DNA of 5,322 nucleotides from Roseibacillus sp. (GCA_002723015.1 PBNG01000033.1:29293-34614); one strand, 5' to 3'. Numbered from the stretch's first letter, positions 1 through 5,322 are shown. The notes: generated by a model not told the origin, from the letters alone. Translations and numbers: made by a program.

Positions 1-840
1 TGGACCAACCGCCCGGTGTGGCCCCAGGGTATCGACCGTCCCGAGGGATCTGACAAGGTCCCCGCTGGTCTTGACTGGGACCTCTGGCTCGGCCCAGCAC
101 TTCCTCGGCCTTACAAGGCAGGTGTCTACCACACTTTCAAATGGCGGGGATGGTTCGACTTTGGCACGGGCGCGCTAGGCGACATGGCATGCCACACCGT
201 CAACATGCCCTTCCGCGCTCTCAAACTGGGGTATCCGGATCGCATCGAATGTGAAATGGCCTCCCGCCCCTACAAGGAAACCTTCCCTCTCAGCTCAAGG
301 GTTCGCTTCGACTTCCCCGCCCGGGAAGACTGGCCTGCAATGAAGTTCTGGTGGTATGATGGAAACCCCCGTGACCGGCAGGCTCCGATTCGTCCCTACA
401 GCGATATCACCGCCAATCTTGTCGGCGCTCAGGGCAACAAGCTCCCAGCAGCCTGCTGTCTCATCAAGGGATCGGAAGGTGAAATCTACTCTCCTGATGA
501 CTATGGGCAGAATGTCTTCCTGATGCGCAAGGGAGAAAAGAGCTACACCAACATCAACAACCACCCCGCGTGCAAGGATGTCCCCAAGGTCATTCCTCGC
601 TCACCAGGCCACGTCAAGGAATGGTTCGAGATGATGAAAGATCCAGAGAAGCCGGCCTATTCCAGCTTCGAAATTGCCGCGTATCTAAACGAAGTCATTC
701 TCCTTGGCTGCCTGGCCCAGCGGATCGGAGAAGGCCGTCCGATTGAGTGGGATGGACCTAATATGAAGTCCAAGGATAACGCAGAAGCTTCCAGACTTGT
801 GAAGCGCGACTACCGCCCGGGCTGGGAGCCCAAAATCTAA
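1..840 (+). CDS. Gfo/Idh/MocA-family oxidoreductase, C-terminal part (5' end outside window)
   Basis: The reading frame is open from base 1 and ends at TAA 838-840, giving 279 residues; family members are usually about 430-460 residues, so the N-terminal Rossmann NAD(P)-binding part lies upstream of the window. The visible part is the substrate-binding/oligomerisation domain. Conserved landmarks are LDWDLWLGPA (residues 24-33), FKWRGWFDFGTGALGDMACH (46-65, with the conserved His65), FPARxxWPAMKFWWYDG (105-121), EWFEMMKD (207-214), and a C-terminal end resembling 'EVxLLGxLAxR...IEWDG...YRPGW'. This pattern is typical of a subfamily abundant in Verrucomicrobiota, Planctomycetota and Bacteroidota, many of which are secreted through Tat; that signal cannot be checked here. 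Family members oxidise or reduce sugars, inositols and related polyols with NAD(P), or use the cofactor catalytically in glycoside cleavage; the substrate here is unknown. A GTG at 16 is only an internal codon. The gene is closed by the terminator at 857-891. Confidence 0.93.
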   Translation, partial: WTNRPVWPQGIDRPEGSDKVPAGLDWDLWLGPALPRPYKAGVYHTFKWRGWFDFGTGALGDMACHTVNMPFRALKLGYPDRIECEMASRPYKETFPLSSRVRFDFPAREDWPAMKFWWYDGNPRDRQAPIRPYSDITANLVGAQGNKLPAACCLIKGSEGEIYSPDDYGQNVFLMRKGEKSYTNINNHPACKDVPKVIPRSPGHVKEWFEMMKDPEKPAYSSFEIAAYLNEVILLGCLAQRIGEGRPIEWDGPNMKSKDNAEASRLVKRDYRPGWEPKI

Positions 841-856
841 ATCGTTTCAGGTTAAT

Positions 857-899
857 GGTCCCCAGCTGGGTTCTGAACCTGGCTGGGGGCCTTTCCCTT
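857..899 (+). terminator. Intrinsic terminator after the oxidoreductase gene
   Basis: Bases 857-872 and 876-891 form an uninterrupted 16-bp stem, including three G-T pairs, around the three-base loop CTG (873-875). Its lower half is very GC rich (GGTCCCCAGC / GCTGGGGGCC). It starts 16 bases after the TAA stop and is followed by TTTCCCTT, a T-tract broken by three C's. The stem is strong and the tail only fair. The 855-857 ATG that would lengthen the next gene lies at the edge of this stem, so it is not a likely start. Confidence 0.8.
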
Positions 900-911
900 G
901 ATTCCAGGGAT

Positions 912-1382
912 ATGACGAAGCACTTCTGCCGGTCGCTCCTCCTTCTTTGCGTTGTTCTCAGCCTACCCTCCTGCCTGAGCTATCACGCGCGATTTGAAAA
1001 GGCCGCCGCAGAGGCTGCGGTCGCCGGGGCACCAAAAGACATCACCGGCCCCTGGAAAGGAACATGGAAGAGTAACTGGAACGGACACGAGGGACCTCTC
1101 TGGTGCATCATTACCCCAACTCCAGAGAAACCGGGCGTCTACGATTTTCGCTACCGGGCAGGATGGGGGGTCCTGCAGTTCGGAAACTATGTGCACACCA
1201 TTCCAGCACAGAAAAATCCTGATGGCTCGTACCTGGTCAAGGGTGAGATGGCCCTTCCCAAGCTATTCGGAACTCACTCCCTGGAGGGCAAACTTGATCC
1301 CAAATCTTTCGATGCCTCCTACAAATCTGATAAAGGTGACCACGGCATTATGACTCTGCGACGTCCCGGGGTTGAAGAATAG
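912..1382 (+). CDS. Small putative lipoprotein of unknown function
   Basis: This gene encodes 156 residues with start ATG 912 and stop TAG 1380-1382. I chose ATG 912 because it places a lipoprotein signal at the N-terminus: MTKHFCR, a hydrophobic stretch (residues 9-18), then the lipobox LPSC with Cys21 as the probable lipidated residue. An upstream ATG at 855 is in frame but sits at the edge of the terminator stem and would bury the signal. AGGGA (906-910) precedes the start with only one base of spacing, so ribosome binding looks weak. The mature part has an Ala-rich linker (about 28-40) and a compact region beginning ITGPWKGTWKSNWNGHEGPL (44-63), followed by alternating short strands and ending in a 'DxSYKSDKGDHGIMTLRRP' block (134-152). 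I recognise similar 'GxWxGxWxSxxNGHxG' proteins as conserved hypotheticals in Verrucomicrobiota; no function is known to me. The composition suggests a small beta-rich domain on the periplasmic face of a membrane. It probably has its own promoter or depends on read-through of the preceding terminator. Confidence 0.8.
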   Translation: MTKHFCRSLLLLCVVLSLPSCLSYHARFEKAAAEAAVAGAPKDITGPWKGTWKSNWNGHEGPLWCIITPTPEKPGVYDFRYRAGWGVLQFGNYVHTIPAQKNPDGSYLVKGEMALPKLFGTHSLEGKLDPKSFDASYKSDKGDHGIMTLRRPGVEE

Positions 1383-1439
1383 GTCTCCCGGTTCAATTGC
1401 AACGAAGTCCCTCCTCTTCAGGGCTACCTCGCATGCGCC

Positions 1440-1460
1440 TTGCCATACTCGAGATGGCAA
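1440..1460. repeat. Inverted repeat in the convergent gap
   Basis: TTGCCAT (1440-1446) and ATGGCAA (1454-1460) are perfect inverted copies around ACTCGAG. The repeat lies 58 bases after the lipoprotein stop and 85 bases beyond the esterase stop on the other strand. It could form a 7-bp hairpin and act as a weak terminator or transcript-end stabiliser for either gene. No T-run follows on either strand, so terminator function is only a possibility. Confidence 0.35.
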
Positions 1461-1529
1461 TGGCTTATCCTGAAACCAGGAAAAGACCGCAGCCTCTGTT
1501 CGAGGAAAAGACGAATCACGATCTCGCCG

Positions 1530-1543
1530 CGCCGGGACCGGCG
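1530..1543 (-). terminator. Possible short GC hairpin just after the esterase stop
   Basis: CGCCG (1530-1534) and CGGCG (1539-1543) can pair as a 5-bp all-GC stem with a four-base loop, one base beyond the esterase stop codon at 1545-1547. Reading along the minus strand, the nearest T-rich stretch (CTTTTCC) comes only about 20 bases later. It is therefore at best a weak or non-canonical terminator. The rest of 1383-1544 shows no gene. Confidence 0.25.
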
Positions 1544-1544
1544 T

Positions 1545-2666
1545 CTATTTCTCCTTCATCAGCTTGACCATGGCCCCACCCATGCTCAGGCCTACGTTCA
1601 TGTAGGTCTTGGCGTTGCCCCCATAGTGGCTGTTGGAGGCTCCACCCATCGAAAGCGGGTGAGTGTAAACGATGGCGACTTCGCCCTTGTGAGCATCACC
1701 GAACGCAAACATTCCATCGATGATAAGCTTCTCGTTGCCCTTGGCGGTATCCTTATTGGTCTGCCCGAGAGTGGCCACGACCATCTTGGCCTTTGGCGCG
1801 TCGAATTCCTCACGGAGGGCCTTGAAGAGCTGGGTGAGGTTTTTCTCATACATGGCAGCATGAGCTGCATTGTAGCGGTCCTTGTCACCCTGCCACCAGA
1901 GGAAGCCCACAACTTCGTAGGCTGGCAGCCCGGAAAGCAACGGTCCGCCGGGATAGTATTGAGGCAAATCTGAAAGAACTTTTTTCGCCCGGGCGACATC
2001 TCCCTCGAATTGCAGGCCCGCGTGCCAGTTATGTTTTGGAGGATCGGGGACCTCCCCCTTTGTCCAGCTGGGATGTCGGACTTCGTCATTATAACCAGGG
2101 GTCACCAATGTCACCTTCCTTCCAGTCTTTCGGTCTGTGGTCTCAACTTCGTGCCTCGGACTACCGGGAGGAAGAAGGTCCCATCCCAGCGAGCGATTAC
2201 CAATGGCACTCTTGAGAATCAATACCGGCTCATCCACCGCATTACCAAGCTGATGTCCAATACCCATCTCTATGCCAATCTTACCTCCGGAAACGGTTAG
2301 CCAGTCATTACGCCGAACTCCGCCCCGCCCCCCCGGCCCACCGCTGCCCATTGTGTGGACATTACGCACGTCCATCCGCCTCGTCCATTTACCAGCCTCG
2401 TCCACCATGAACGGATAAAGATCTTCCTTATGAATCGCGTGCTCGAGAGAGCCCTCCTTGTTACCCTTCACCCGGCCCATCTCCAACGTATTAGACTGTC
2501 CCATGATCAGGAACACCTTCACCGGTTTGTTGACATCAGCGGGCTTACCATCGGGATCCGGCAGAACAACCTCCGCACCCGCATCGGAAGGGAGGAGAAA
2601 AAGGATCAGTGCAGCGCAGAGGGAGACTCCACAAAAGGCGCGCAAGAAAGGAAAGAGGAACTTCAT
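1545..2666 (-). CDS. Secreted sialate O-acetylesterase-like carbohydrate esterase (SASA/CE6-type)
   Basis: The product is 373 residues with start ATG at 2666 and stop TAG at 1545. It begins with a Sec signal peptide: MKFLFPFLRAF, a hydrophobic core (about 12-26) and a likely cleavage after DAGA (residue 31). The mature protein resembles the sialate O-acetylesterase/acetylxylan esterase domain of the SGNH-like hydrolases, which remove acetyl groups from sugars. Visible blocks are VFLIMGQSN (51-59, nucleophile Ser58), GIEMGIG (131-137), LKSAIGNRSLGWDLLPPGSP (151-170), FLWWQGDKD (255-263) and SHYGGNAKTYMNVG (346-359, candidate catalytic His347). The signal peptide supports this start. The same frame is open back to an ATG at 2819, but that 51-residue extension has no signal character and its first codon overlaps a promoter-like box. 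No good Shine-Dalgarno precedes 2666; instead a small frame with a strong one overlaps the start as ATGA. The probable site of action is the periplasm or cell exterior, with the substrate unknown. Confidence 0.85.
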   Translation of the reverse strand: MKFLFPFLRAFCGVSLCAALILFLLPSDAGAEVVLPDPDGKPADVNKPVKVFLIMGQSNTLEMGRVKGNKEGSLEHAIHKEDLYPFMVDEAGKWTRRMDVRNVHTMGSGGPGGRGGVRRNDWLTVSGGKIGIEMGIGHQLGNAVDEPVLILKSAIGNRSLGWDLLPPGSPRHEVETTDRKTGRKVTLVTPGYNDEVRHPSWTKGEVPDPPKHNWHAGLQFEGDVARAKKVLSDLPQYYPGGPLLSGLPAYEVVGFLWWQGDKDRYNAAHAAMYEKNLTQLFKALREEFDAPKAKMVVATLGQTNKDTAKGNEKLIIDGMFAFGDAHKGEVAIVYTHPLSMGGASNSHYGGNAKTYMNVGLSMGGAMVKLMKEK

Positions 2667-2764
2667 AAAGACAGACTCTGGGTTTGATTCTTCCAATAGA
2701 AAGATACTTTTCCATCTTCCGAAGGATCTCCCACTTGACCGGTCACGCTCACAGATCCAACCAT
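2663..2764 (-). CDS. Candidate small leader/coupled ORF (33 aa) upstream of the esterase
   Basis: A 33-codon frame runs from ATG 2764 to TGA 2663-2665, beginning MVGSVSVTGQVGDPSEDG and ending KNQTQSLSL. Its stop overlaps the esterase start as ATGA, the classic arrangement for translational coupling. A strong Shine-Dalgarno (GGAGG, 2773-2777) lies eight bases before its ATG, whereas the esterase start has none of note. The product is hydrophilic, with no signal, membrane segment or recognisable domain. It may be a leader whose translation loads ribosomes onto the esterase start, a genuine small protein, or chance. An in-frame TGA lies 14 codons before the ATG, so it is not the tail of a longer gene. 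Confidence 0.35.
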   Translation of the reverse strand: MVGSVSVTGQVGDPSEDGKVSFYWKNQTQSLSL

Positions 2765-2771
2765 TTTCCAT

Positions 2772-2780
2772 ACCTCCACC
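2772..2780 (-). promoter_or_regulatory. Strong Shine-Dalgarno (GGTGGAGGT) for the small ORF
   Basis: On the minus strand GGTGGAGGT lies just before two ATGs. The first (2771, in the frame of the esterase extension) is only one base after GGAGG and too close. The second (2764) is eight bases away, which is good spacing. This is the best ribosome-binding match I noticed in the window, and it points to the 33-codon frame rather than to the esterase itself. Confidence 0.4.
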
Positions 2781-2817
2781 AAAGATACTCTGCTTCCCGG
2801 AGATCAACGGTAGCGGC

Positions 2818-2823
2818 ATTTTA
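2818..2823 (-). promoter_or_regulatory. Possible -10 box (TAAAAT) for the small ORF/esterase unit
   Basis: TAAAAT on the minus strand matches five of six bases of the TATAAT consensus and would give a leader of roughly 45 bases before the small ORF. I find no good -35 hexamer 16-19 bases upstream. An imperfect palindrome around GGTGCACC (2856-2863) lies about 35 bases upstream of it. This is a weak call. Confidence 0.22.
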
Positions 2824-2907
2824 AAGGGAACTCCGTCTACTCCATATGAGGGAAAGGTGCACCCTTGCGGAGCGGACCGCCAACCCTCTCCTGATCAATT
2901 TTCATGC

Positions 2908-2925
2908 GCTCCCTGACGTGGGAGC
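2908..2925. repeat. Perfect 6-6-6 inverted repeat, candidate operator
   Basis: GCTCCC (2908-2913) and GGGAGC (2920-2925) are perfect inverted copies around TGACGT, making an 18-bp dyad in the middle of the divergent intergenic region. The size and symmetry fit a binding site for a dimeric regulator, but a single copy of this length can arise by chance. No regulator gene is present in the window. Confidence 0.35.
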
Positions 2926-3048
2926 ATTCGTTGAACCCTCCAATTCAGGTTCCTACGTGCGCAGGGAACTTCCTGAGTATATGTTCCCGTGGAAACTTCA
3001 CAACCGATCTCATTGTTGAGCGTCAATGGCCCACACACGCAAATACGC

Positions 3049-3078
3049 TTGCTCTCGAAACTGCCGCCTCCATACGAT
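3049..3078 (+). promoter_or_regulatory. Weak candidate promoter for the CotH-like gene
   Basis: TTGCTC (3049-3054) and TACGAT (3073-3078) are separated by 18 bases and match the sigma-70 -35 and -10 consensus at three and four of six positions. This would place the transcript start roughly 65 bases before the ATG at 3151. The -10 falls inside the first copy of the 12-bp tandem repeat. Support is modest. Confidence 0.22.
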
Positions 3079-3093
3079 AAACCATACGAAAAA
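3070..3093 (+). repeat. Two tandem copies of a 12-bp unit
   Basis: CCATACGATAAA (3070-3081) is followed directly by CCATACGAAAAA (3082-3093), with 11 of 12 bases identical. The copies lie 58 bases before the CotH-like start and overlap the only promoter-like box there. They could be paired binding sites on nearly the same helix face, or a recent small duplication. Confidence 0.6.
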
Positions 3094-3120
3094 CATGAAC
3101 CTTGTTGACCACCCGTAAGG

Positions 3121-3139
3121 TTTCCGCAACCAGCGGAAG
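3121..3139 (+). promoter_or_regulatory. Hairpin covering the ribosome-binding region of the CotH-like gene
   Basis: TTCCGC (3122-3127) and GCGGAA (3133-3138) pair perfectly around the loop AACCA, with an extra T-G pair outside. The 3' arm contains GGAAG (3135-3139), the only purine-rich Shine-Dalgarno-like stretch before ATG 3151 (11 bases away, across six C's). Folding would hide it, which could dampen or control translation. Confidence 0.35.
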
Positions 3140-3150
3140 AACCCCCCACC

Positions 3151-5322
3151 ATGCAACAATTCACTGTCACGCATCAGTTACTCCACAGCGCTGCATACCT
3201 GTTCCTGATTGCCTTTCTTACCTTCGGACCGGAGGGCACGGCAAACCCTGTGATAAACGAAATCTTTTATCATGAGAATCGCGGAACAGAGCCCGAGAAT
3301 CCAATGACGGAATGGATCGAGCTTTACAACTCATCTCCATCCGAGATCGAGCTCTCCGGCTGGACCCTCAGCCAGGGAGTTGCATTTTCCTTTCCTTCCG
3401 GGGCCATCCTCCCCGGTAACAGCTACCTCATCATCGCGGCGGATCCCACCACCTTCAACGCCCTCCACCCCGGAGCCAATACGGGAGAAAACATTTTCGG
3501 CCCATGGATTGGCCGCCTTCGGAACTCTGGAGAAACGATCACTCTTCAGGATCAGGCGGGAGATAGAATTGATCGAGTTCGCTACGCGGACGAGGGTGAC
3601 TGGGCCGAAAGAAGGAGAGGATCGCTGGACAACGGACACCGGGGCTGGACATGGGTCGCAGCTCACGATGGCGGAGGAGCGTCGCTTGAGCTGATTAATC
3701 CTCTCATAACCAACAACCAGGGACAGAACTGGGGGTCCAGCATCACGGTGGGCGGATCACCCGGAGCAGCCAACTCCATCGTGGAGACAAACACGGCGCC
3801 GCTGATCAATAATGTCAGACATACCCCCATCATTCCCCGCTCTGGCGAAAACGTGACTATCAGCGCCCGATTAATCCGAACGACCGCGCTTGGATCCGCA
3901 TTCCTGTCATGGCGCGTGGATGGAGAGTCCGATTGGATCACCACCGAGATGACGGAGAACCCGGACGGGACTGTCATTTCGGAGATTCCGGGCCAGGCGG
4001 ATCAAACCGTGATCGAATTCTACCTTCGATCGTTCGCCGGAGCGGCTGAGCGCACATGGCCCGCTCCCTCGCAACCAGACGGAGAGCAGGAGGTCAACGC
4101 CCTGCTGCAGTTTGACGATTCTTATGACCCATACGCGGCACGGGTTCCCGGATCACAGCCGAAATACCGTATCGTGATGACCGAGGAGGAACGTGCCGAA
4201 CTAGCTGATATTGGAGACGACAGCGAATCACCCCGGAACGAGGAGGAAAGTAACGCGGAAATGAACTGCACGTTCATCGTCGAGGACGGCACCGGCCTGG
4301 CTCTACGCTACCTTGCCAGTGTTCGCAACCGCGGAGCCAGTTCAAGGAATCCACCCCCTAACAATTTTCTGGTGAAGTTTCGTAGTGATGAAGCTTGGAA
4401 CGGCTGGCCATCCGTGAAGTTTAACGCCCAGTATCCCCACTCTCAGGTGTTTGGAAGCAGATATTTCCGCTCTGCGGGGATGGAAACCGCCGAGGCGGCA
4501 GCATCTCTCCTCAGGGTTAATGGGGAAGACCTCGCAAGGAGTGGATCGAACATGTTCGGCTCCTACGCGCGGGTAGAAAGTTTCGGGAGTGAGTATGTCA
4601 GCAACCACTGGCCCCTCGACCCAGATGGCAATCTTTATCAGGTCCGGGACAATGAAGATAACGACGAGGAGGGCGATCTCCGCTATGAGGGCCCGGATCC
4701 CGACAGCTACCGCGATACCTACTTTAAGAAAACAAACGAGGCCGAGGATGACTGGAGTGATCTTATTGCCCTCACCAATGCTCTCAACAATGCTCCTGCC
4801 GAAAGCTACTTTGAGGATGTCGGAAGGGTCCTCAATATCGATCAGTGGGTGACCTACTTTGCACTCGATACCCTTGCCGGTAACAGGGAAGGAGGGTTGA
4901 TCACTTCGAAAGGAGACGACTATGGCCTTTACCGGGGGATTAACGATCCGCGATTCATTCTGGTTCCGCACGACCTCGACACGGTTTTCAACCTTGGAAA
5001 CACTACTGTGGACCCGGACAGGTCCATCTGGAGCTTTGATGATCTTCCCGGCCTCGTTCGCTTTTTCCAGAACGAGGAAATCATCCATCTCTACTACGGG
5101 AAATTACTAGATCTCACCGCCGGATCATTTTCAGAACCCACCCTACATCCCATGGTAGATGAACTACTTGGGGATTGGGTCGAAGAGGACGAGATCACAG
5201 ACGCCAAGGACTGGATCTCCGAGAGAGCGGTTGAAGCACTCGAGCAGGTGCCTGATACTTTCAGCGCGTCCTGTGACCTACCAGTCGAAGATGGCTATTT
5301 TCGAACGGAAGATGGAAACGCC
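3151..5322 (+). CDS. Secreted lamin-tail domain / CotH-like kinase domain protein (3' end outside window)
   Basis: An uninterrupted frame of 724 codons runs from ATG 3151 off the right edge. A stop in frame at 3106-3108 with no other ATG after it fixes the start. Order of parts: Sec signal peptide (hydrophobic 13-25, cleavage near GTA31); lamin-tail domain (about 33-150: VINEIFYHE, EWIELYN, LSGWTL, AILPGNSYLIIAAD, GRLRNSGETITLQD); linker with SLELINP and GGSPGAANS; an Ig/FN3-like beta domain (about 216-305, APLINNVRHTP to VIEFYLRSF); and a CotH-like domain from about 339. In the last, VRNRGASSR (391-399), a GSRYFRSAG block (435-443), FEDVGRVLNIDQWVTYFALD (554-573), GDDYGLYRG (588-596) and FILVPHDLDTVF (602-613) are visible. 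CotH proteins are atypical secreted protein kinases; Asp608 matches the conserved metal-binding Asp, while Glu580 stands where Bacillus CotH has a catalytic Asp. I infer an envelope or exported protein; kinase activity is unproven. Related proteins often exceed 1000 residues, so C-terminal domains are probably missing here. Confidence 0.9.
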   Translation, partial: MQQFTVTHQLLHSAAYLFLIAFLTFGPEGTANPVINEIFYHENRGTEPENPMTEWIELYNSSPSEIELSGWTLSQGVAFSFPSGAILPGNSYLIIAADPTTFNALHPGANTGENIFGPWIGRLRNSGETITLQDQAGDRIDRVRYADEGDWAERRRGSLDNGHRGWTWVAAHDGGGASLELINPLITNNQGQNWGSSITVGGSPGAANSIVETNTAPLINNVRHTPIIPRSGENVTISARLIRTTALGSAFLSWRVDGESDWITTEMTENPDGTVISEIPGQADQTVIEFYLRSFAGAAERTWPAPSQPDGEQEVNALLQFDDSYDPYAARVPGSQPKYRIVMTEEERAELADIGDDSESPRNEEESNAEMNCTFIVEDGTGLALRYLASVRNRGASSRNPPPNNFLVKFRSDEAWNGWPSVKFNAQYPHSQVFGSRYFRSAGMETAEAAASLLRVNGEDLARSGSNMFGSYARVESFGSEYVSNHWPLDPDGNLYQVRDNEDNDEEGDLRYEGPDPDSYRDTYFKKTNEAEDDWSDLIALTNALNNAPAESYFEDVGRVLNIDQWVTYFALDTLAGNREGGLITSKGDDYGLYRGINDPRFILVPHDLDTVFNLGNTTVDPDRSIWSFDDLPGLVRFFQNEEIIHLYYGKLLDLTAGSFSEPTLHPMVDELLGDWVEEDEITDAKDWISERAVEALEQVPDTFSASCDLPVEDGYFRTEDGNA

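Larger units (their letters stand above)
2765..3150. other. Divergent intergenic region (about 390 bp)
   Basis: This stretch separates the minus-strand esterase unit from the plus-strand CotH-like gene and should hold promoters for both. It contains a TAAAAT box (minus strand), the palindrome GGTGCACC (2856-2863), an 18-bp dyad (2908-2925), an imperfect inverted repeat AGGTTCC/GGAACTT (2947-2953 and 2965-2971), a two-copy 12-bp repeat (3070-3093) and a hairpin next to the following start. Two open frames here, a 58-codon one on plus (2904-3080) and a Cys-rich 91-codon one on minus (2895-3170), lack ribosome binding sites and family resemblance. I do not call them genes. Confidence 0.6.

Noticed and set aside
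855..911. N-terminal extension of the lipoprotein to ATG 855
   Set aside because: The ATG sits at the edge of the terminator stem, and the added 19 residues would bury a clear lipoprotein signal that starts at 912.
1440..1973. 177-codon plus-strand frame opposite the esterase 3' half
   Set aside because: It lies antisense to the SASA motifs (WWQGDKD, SHYGGNAKTY) and has no recognisable domain or ribosome binding site.
2667..2819. 51-residue N-terminal extension of the esterase to ATG 2819
   Set aside because: It has no signal or domain character and would place the signal peptide internally; its ATG overlaps a -10-like box.
2904..3080. 58-codon frame on the plus strand in the intergenic region
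   Set aside because: There is no Shine-Dalgarno before ATG 2904, the composition is not protein-like, and it runs through the candidate promoter and repeat.
3095..3118. Seven-codon leader-like frame (MNLVDHP) before the CotH-like gene
   Set aside because: It has no ribosome binding site and no run of regulatory codons, and it is too short to separate from chance.
2895..3170. Cys-rich 91-codon frame on the minus strand
   Set aside because: It has eight Cys but no pattern I recognise and no ribosome binding site, and it overlaps the start of the CotH-like gene antisense. It is probably chance.
4342..5088. 248-codon antisense frame inside the CotH-like gene
   Set aside because: The plus strand here has clear CotH-type motifs; the antisense frame reads as a mirror of well-kept coding sequence with no family resemblance.
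1..5322. CRISPR array, transposase, tRNA/rRNA, toxin-antitoxin or phage-defence genes
   Set aside because: I looked for regularly spaced repeats, transposase motifs, tRNA-like cloverleaf ends and paired small genes, and saw none.

Overview
The window most likely comes from a member of the Verrucomicrobiota, or a related PVC-group bacterium. This rests on recognising the protein types, not on a search. The types are a Gfo/Idh/MocA oxidoreductase of the 'WxDFGTGALGDMxxH' subfamily, a small lipoprotein with a 'GxWxGxWxSxxNGHxG' core, a secreted sialate O-acetylesterase-like hydrolase, and a large secreted protein joining a lamin-tail domain to a CotH-like kinase domain.

Layout: positions 1-840 (+) hold the C-terminal 279 residues of the oxidoreductase, whose start lies outside the window. 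A strong hairpin terminator (857-891) follows. A short lipoprotein gene (912-1382, +) comes next. A gap of about 160 bp with two small inverted repeats separates it from the convergent esterase gene (1545-2666, -). A 33-codon reading frame (2663-2764, -) with a strong Shine-Dalgarno sequence lies just upstream of the esterase and overlaps its start as ATGA, which suggests translational coupling. The divergent intergenic region (about 2765-3150) holds a weak promoter candidate for each direction, an 18-bp dyad, a 12-bp tandem repeat and a hairpin at the ribosome binding site of the next gene. The last gene (3151 to the window end, +) encodes at least 724 residues of the lamin-tail/CotH protein and runs off the right edge.

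Three of the four main proteins carry export signals, and the visible part of the oxidoreductase belongs to a family that often works on sugars. The neighbourhood therefore looks concerned with the cell envelope or extracellular carbohydrate, but no transporter, glycoside hydrolase or regulator is present to define a pathway. I see no CRISPR array, mobile element, RNA gene or obvious defence system. The most distinctive items are the CotH-type domain with non-canonical active-site residues and the coupled small frame upstream of the esterase.
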